Assembly: GCF_041429795.1 (NCBI RefSeq)
Contig: NZ_CP163424.1
Location: 3,040,001-3,104,000, forward strand
Source of the DNA: Algimonas porphyrae
Lineage (GTDB): Bacteria > Pseudomonadota > Alphaproteobacteria > Caulobacterales > Maricaulaceae
Direction: 5' to 3'
DNA: 64,000 bases
Both the position numbers and the translations under genes were made by a program. The notes under the pieces were generated by a model. That model saw nothing but the letters and a program-made list of their open reading frames with translations, was not told where the DNA came from and did no database searches. Positions within the stretch are counted from its first letter, which is position 1. Each line of letters opens with the position of its first letter. Of this stretch, positions 60,442-64,000 are shown piece by piece.

Positions 60442-63036
60442 GTGGATATCCAGGCCTATACGCAACGCGCCCGGTCCGTGATCCAGTCGGCACAAGCCGA
60501 AGCCGTGACGCGCGACAATCAACAGATGACGCCCGGTCACATCATGCTGGCCTTGCTGATGGAAGACGGCGAGCTGCCGCGCAATCTTGTGCAGATGGCG
60601 GGCGCGAACGCCGATGCGTTGAAAGCCAATGTGGAGCGTGAGTTAGGCCGGCTGCCCAAAGTTCAGGGCGGTAGCGGCCTGTCGCTCAGCCAGGCGGCGG
60701 CCAAGATATTCGCCAATGCGGAAAAAGCCGCCAAACAGGCGGGCGACGCTTTCGTCACGCTGGAGCGGCTCTTGCTGGCCACAGCCCTGAATGCGGATAA
60801 GGATTTGATCAGCGCGATGGACGCGGCCTCGCTCGATGTGTCACGCCTGACCGAAGCGATCAGATCCGTGAGAAAGGACGAACCCGTGACGTCAGATAGC
60901 GCCGAAGACCAGTATGACGCTCTGTCCAAGTATGCGCGCGACCTGACCCAAGCGTCGCGCGACGGCAAGCTCGACCCCGTCATCGGTCGGGATGAGGAAA
61001 TCCGCCGTACAATTCAGGTGCTGTCCCGTCGGGGGAAGAACAATCCGCTGCTGATCGGCGAACCGGGCGTGGGCAAGACGGCCATCGCCGAAGGGCTCGC
61101 CAACCGGATCGTGTCGGGCGACGTGCCCGAAAGCATTCGTGACAAACGACTGCTCGCGCTCGACCTCGGATCGCTCGTGGCCGGTGCGAAATATCGCGGC
61201 GAGTTCGAGGAGCGGTTGAAGGCCGTGCTGAAGGAGGTCGAGGCTGCCGATGGTCAGATCATCCTGTTCATTGACGAGATCCATCAGCTGGTCGGGGCGG
61301 GCAAGACGGACGGCGCGATGGACGCGGCCAACCTGCTCAAGCCCGCTTTGGCGCGCGGCGAGCTGCACTGCGTCGGCGCGACGACGCTCGACGAGTACCG
61401 CAAGCATCTGGAGAAGGACGCGGCGCTGGCCCGGCGTTTCCTGACCGTCTTCGTGACCGAACCGACCGTGGACGACACGGTGTCGATCCTGCGCGGCCTG
61501 AAGGACAAGTACGAGGTCCATCATGGCATCCGCATCAGCGACGGGGCCATCGTCGCCGCCGCCAAGCTCTCGGATCGCTACATTACCGACCGCTTCCTAC
61601 CGGACAAAGCCATCGACCTGATGGACGAAGCCGCGTCGCGCCTGCGCATGCAGGTCGACAGCAAGCCCGAGGCGCTCGACCAGATCGACCGCAAGCTGGT
61701 GCAGCTGAAGATCGAAGTGGAAGCGCTGAAGAAGGAAAAGGACGACGCGTCCAAGGACCGGTTGGAAAAGCGCCTTGCAGAGATCGAGGAGCTGGAAACG
61801 GAGTCCGAGGAGATGACCGCCGCATGGGAAGCCGAGAAAGGCAAGCTGGCGAGCGCGACTGACGTCAAGGAACAGCTGGAACGCGCGCGGTTCGAGCTGG
61901 AGGACGCGGTGCGCCGGGGTGACTATGAAGCCGCAGGCCGGTTACAGCATGTCGAGATCCCGCAACTGGAAGCGAAGGAAACCGAACTGGAAGAGGCCGA
62001 CACTGACGTGATGGACACGGAGACGGTGACCAGCGAGACCATCGCCACCGTCGTGTCGCGTTGGACCGGTGTGCCGGTCGAGAAGATGCTGGAAGGCGAA
62101 CGCGACAAGCTGATGGAGATGGAAAGTCTACTGGGCGCGCGCGTCATCGGCCAGGAAACCGCTGTCGAAGCCGTGTCCGACGCGGTGCGCCGCGCCCGGG
62201 CGGGCCTGCGCGATCCGCAGCGACCCATCGGCAGCTTCATGTTTCTGGGACCCACGGGCGTTGGCAAGACGGAACTAACGAAGGCGCTCGCCGCATTTCT
62301 GTTCGATAGCGACGACGCCATCACCCGCATCGACATGTCCGAATATATGGAAAAGCATTCGGTCAGCCGCCTGATCGGCGCGCCCCCCGGCTATGTCGGT
62401 TATGACGAGGGCGGGGCGCTGACAGAAGCCGTGCGTCGCCGTCCCTATCAGGTCGTACTGTTCGACGAGATCGAGAAGGCGCATTCGGACGTGTTCAACG
62501 TGCTGCTGCAAGTGCTGGATGATGGCCGATTGACCGACGGCCAGGGCCGCACGGTCGATTTCCGCAACACGTTGATCATCATGACGTCCAATATCGGGGC
62601 GCAGCATCTGCTGAATCTCGGCGACGGGGAGAGCGTGCAAAAGGCCAAGGTCGGCGTGATGGCGGAAGTGTCTGCGCATTTCCGGCCCGAATTCCTGAAC
62701 CGGATCGATGAAATTCTGCTATTCGAGCGCTTGAAGCCTGAACATATGGGCGCGATCGTCGATATCCAGATGAACCGCCTTCGCGGCTGGCTGCGCGACA
62801 AGCAGATCGACGTGCAGCTGACGGACGCGGCGCGGGAGCATCTCGGCAAGGACGGCTACGATCCGAGCTACGGCGCGCGTCCACTCAAGCGCGTGATTCA
62901 GAAGCAGGTGCAGGACGAACTGGCCCGCGAACTGCTGGCCGGTCGCATCCATGATGGCGACACGGTCAAGGTCGACGCGGCCGGTGGAAAAATCAGGATT
63001 AGCGTCCTCAGCGATATATCGGTGGATCGCAGCTAG
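60442..63036 (+). CDS. clpB: ATP-dependent disaggregase ClpB
   Basis: This 864-residue AAA+ disaggregase rescues aggregated proteins with DnaK. It shows the N domain (residues 1-140), NBD1 with [18 protein letters not shown], the middle coiled-coil domain (about 400-520, [23 protein letters not shown]) and NBD2 with [20 protein letters not shown]. The C-terminal part ends [14 protein letters not shown] and [21 protein letters not shown] start at the GTG at 60442 because GAGGAGGG (60428-60435) is ideally placed. A TTG six bases before is unlikely. No clear heat-shock (sigma-32) promoter was found. Confidence 0.95.
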   Translation: MDIQAYTQRARSVIQSAQAEAVTRDNQQMTPGHIMLALLMEDGELPRNLVQMAGANADALKANVERELGRLPKVQGGSGLSLSQAAAKIFANAEKAAKQAGDAFVTLERLLLATALNADKDLISAMDAASLDVSRLTEAIRSVRKDEPVTSDSAEDQYDALSKYARDLTQASRDGKLDPVIGRDEEIRRTIQVLSRRGKNNPLLIGEPGVGKTAIAEGLANRIVSGDVPESIRDKRLLALDLGSLVAGAKYRGEFEERLKAVLKEVEAADGQIILFIDEIHQLVGAGKTDGAMDAANLLKPALARGELHCVGATTLDEYRKHLEKDAALARRFLTVFVTEPTVDDTVSILRGLKDKYEVHHGIRISDGAIVAAAKLSDRYITDRFLPDKAIDLMDEAASRLRMQVDSKPEALDQIDRKLVQLKIEVEALKKEKDDASKDRLEKRLAEIEELETESEEMTAAWEAEKGKLASATDVKEQLERARFELEDAVRRGDYEAAGRLQHVEIPQLEAKETELEEADTDVMDTETVTSETIATVVSRWTGVPVEKMLEGERDKLMEMESLLGARVIGQETAVEAVSDAVRRARAGLRDPQRPIGSFMFLGPTGVGKTELTKALAAFLFDSDDAITRIDMSEYMEKHSVSRLIGAPPGYVGYDEGGALTEAVRRRPYQVVLFDEIEKAHSDVFNVLLQVLDDGRLTDGQGRTVDFRNTLIIMTSNIGAQHLLNLGDGESVQKAKVGVMAEVSAHFRPEFLNRIDEILLFERLKPEHMGAIVDIQMNRLRGWLRDKQIDVQLTDAAREHLGKDGYDPSYGARPLKRVIQKQVQDELARELLAGRIHDGDTVKVDAAGGKIRISVLSDISVDRS

Positions 63037-63050
63037 ATTATCTGTCTCTC

Positions 63051-63080
63051 GGGGAATTAGAATAGACATTCTAATTCCCC
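63051..63080. repeat. 13-bp perfect inverted repeat downstream of clpB
   Basis: GGGGAATTAGAAT (63051-63063), loop AGAC, ATTCTAATTCCCC (63068-63080), without mismatch. No T tract follows, so it may be a strong RNA hairpin, a Rho-type end or a protein-binding site. Confidence 0.7.
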
Positions 63081-63100
63081 GCCTGCCCTGACGTCCAGAC

Positions 63101-63126
63101 GGAACAAAGACCGGGAACGGCGTGTT
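63101..63126 (+). promoter_or_regulatory. EcfG-type promoter for the DUF2853 gene
   Basis: GGAAC (63101-63105), 17 bases, TGTT (63123-63126). The -35 is perfect and the -10 has T for C. It lies 34 bases before the start. Confidence 0.6.
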
Positions 63127-63160
63127 GCTTAGTTAACACGTCTTTTACTGGAGGTTTCCC

Positions 63161-63844
63161 ATGTCGGATACAAATCTGATTGATCAAACGAAAACTACAT
63201 TGCGTCGTACGCGCTTGGCGTATCTGGGCGCCATCGGCTTGACCTATGACTTCGCGGCTGGCCGCGTCGAGAAACGCCGGGATCAGGTCAAAGCCCTGTT
63301 CGACAATGCCTATGATCGCGGCGAAGATATGGAAGCGGACGCTCGCACCCTGTTCAAGCGCGCGAAGGATGAGGTCGAAGAGTTGGCCGACGATACGGTC
63401 GATGAGCTCGAGCAGACTGTCCAGGATGCGAAAGAAACCGTTCAGGAGCTGAAAGAGGAGATCGTTCTTAAAGTCGAAAAGGCTGACAAACGCGCAGAAC
63501 TGTCCGAGAAGGTCGAGGAGAGCGACAAATATGCGCCTTACCTTGAAAAGGTCAGCGCCTATGACAAAGCCGCCGACCCGATCCACATCATGAAGATTGT
63601 CGATCATCTGGGCGCCGCTCTCAGTTCGCGCGACTCCATGTTTGTTGCCTGCTCCGATGAAACGGAACGCAAGACGGTTGCACGCAACTGGCTACGCAAG
63701 ACGCTGAACGTCGATGGCGATCTCGCAGCGCTGGACGAAAAGGTGCAATCCGTTTGCCAGACCATGAAAGCCGACCGGCTGAAGGATCGCGTCGTATTTT
63801 ACTATCTGGCAGCGAAGGCCGAGGGTAAACTCGACACGCTCTAG
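63161..63844 (+). CDS. coiled-coil protein with C-terminal DUF2853 domain
   Basis: The 227-residue product has two parts. The first 125 residues form a charged, probably coiled-coil region (RGEDMEADARTLFKRAKDEVEELADDTVDELEQTVQDAKETVQEL, partly quoted) resembling phasin-like granule proteins. The last 100 residues match DUF2853 (YAPYLEKVSAYDKAAD, KIVDHLGAALSSRDSMFVACSD, DRLKDRVVFYYLAAK). DUF2853 proteins are usually short, so this appears to be a fusion. GGAGGTTTCCC precedes the ATG. A near-perfect EcfG promoter suggests stress control. A terminator follows at 63868-63893. Confidence 0.75.
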   Translation: MSDTNLIDQTKTTLRRTRLAYLGAIGLTYDFAAGRVEKRRDQVKALFDNAYDRGEDMEADARTLFKRAKDEVEELADDTVDELEQTVQDAKETVQELKEEIVLKVEKADKRAELSEKVEESDKYAPYLEKVSAYDKAADPIHIMKIVDHLGAALSSRDSMFVACSDETERKTVARNWLRKTLNVDGDLAALDEKVQSVCQTMKADRLKDRVVFYYLAAKAEGKLDTL

Positions 63845-63867
63845 GGTCGACCCTATCCCGAGAATAA

Positions 63868-63893
63868 AAAGCCCGGCTGCAAGGCCGGGCTTT
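63868..63893. terminator. bidirectional intrinsic terminator
   Basis: AAAGCCCGGC and GCCGGGCTTT form a 10-bp stem (63868-63877 with 63884-63893), flanked by A on the left and T on the right. It separates the converging DUF2853 gene and the partial gene at the window end. Confidence 0.85.
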
Positions 63894-63912
63894 GATGGTT
63901 TAAGGGGGGGGC

Positions 63913-64000
63913 TTAGTCTTTCGACTTCGGTCCTGGCTTCTTGCGAGGCGTACCATCCTTTTTCAGCAGATTGCCATCGGCATCGCGCGGGATAGGTTGT
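63913..64000 (-). CDS. 3' end of a minus-strand gene, unknown
   Basis: The last 28 codons of a gene that runs off the window on its 5' side. The product ends in a basic tail (LKKDGTPRKKPGPKSKD). Tails like this occur in nucleoid-associated or RNA-binding proteins, but the family cannot be told. Confidence 0.5.
   Translation of the reverse strand, partial: QPIPRDADGNLLKKDGTPRKKPGPKSKD

Overview
The window looks like chromosomal DNA from an alphaproteobacterium, probably a marine member of the Hyphomonadaceae/Maricaulales neighbourhood (inference). Evidence: GC-rich coding DNA, a bifunctional PutA, PtsP, a COG3146-type acetyltransferase, an alphaproteobacterial LexA box (GTTC-N7-GTTC), and repeated promoter-like sites of the form GGAAC-N16/17-CGTT, the known consensus of the alphaproteobacterial general stress sigma factor EcfG. 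No rRNA, tRNA, CRISPR array, insertion sequence or complete prophage was seen.

Layout. (1) 0.1-8 kb: a stress/envelope region of small proteins (DUF2945, MscS, DUF2254, a single-domain response regulator, a CreA-like lipoprotein, topoisomerase IB, a PLDc_N mini-membrane protein, DUF4112, a PRC-barrel protein). Several are preceded by EcfG-type promoters. One of them drives a 36-codon gene (4439-4549, minus) that has its own terminator. (2) 8-11.2 kb: a probable SOS-controlled DNA repair pair, a radical SAM protein and a UdgX-type uracil-DNA glycosylase fusion, then a DUF983 gene. (3) 11.2-13.6 kb: a SAM-I riboswitch ahead of a homoserine acyltransferase and a cystathionine gamma-synthase-like enzyme. 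(4) 13.9-27.2 kb: a tightly overlapping branched-chain amino acid operon, ilvD-ilvC-[HTH-like ORF]-ilvB-[2-TM ORF]-ilvN(short)-leuA-[DUF4917/SIR2-like]-leuC-[MEST-like hydrolase]-leuD-leuB-ilvA. Four genes with no obvious biosynthetic role sit inside it.

(5) 27.2-35.5 kb: a stress-promoter-linked 51-aa membrane peptide, then minus-strand housekeeping genes (an M49-like metallopeptidase, HIT, DUF421, a COG3146 acetyltransferase, PtsP, RimM). (6) 35.5-37.4 kb: alkane monooxygenase AlkB with a perfect 20-bp palindrome just upstream, and DUF1993. (7) 37.4-42.5 kb: an accessory block beginning at a truncated GNAT acetyltransferase gene. It carries DUF4198, a degenerate ECF-sigma-like ORF coupled to an RskA-like anti-sigma factor, an intact ECF sigma factor on the other strand, DUF4331 and a proline-rich lipoprotein. 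(8) 42.5-49.6 kb: a MarR/nitroreductase pair with two operator-like palindromes, a GNAT, an AlkZ/YcaQ-like glycosylase and a giant MscK-type channel. (9) 49.6-64 kb: Uup, YceI, PPK2, a hydroxyacid dehydrogenase, an acyl-CoA ligase, PutA, a ferredoxin/rubredoxin reductase, ClpB, a coiled-coil DUF2853 protein, and the 3' end of one more minus-strand gene.

The strongest themes are a dispersed EcfG regulon rich in tiny membrane proteins, the SOS-box-linked rSAM/UdgX pair, and the accessory genes (notably the SIR2-like DUF4917 protein) translationally embedded in the ilv/leu operon. No gap longer than 300 bases lacks a feature. The largest non-coding stretches (38361-38641, 40344-40588, 11226-11458) hold, respectively, remnants of a sigma-like reading frame, an unresolved promoter region and the riboswitch.
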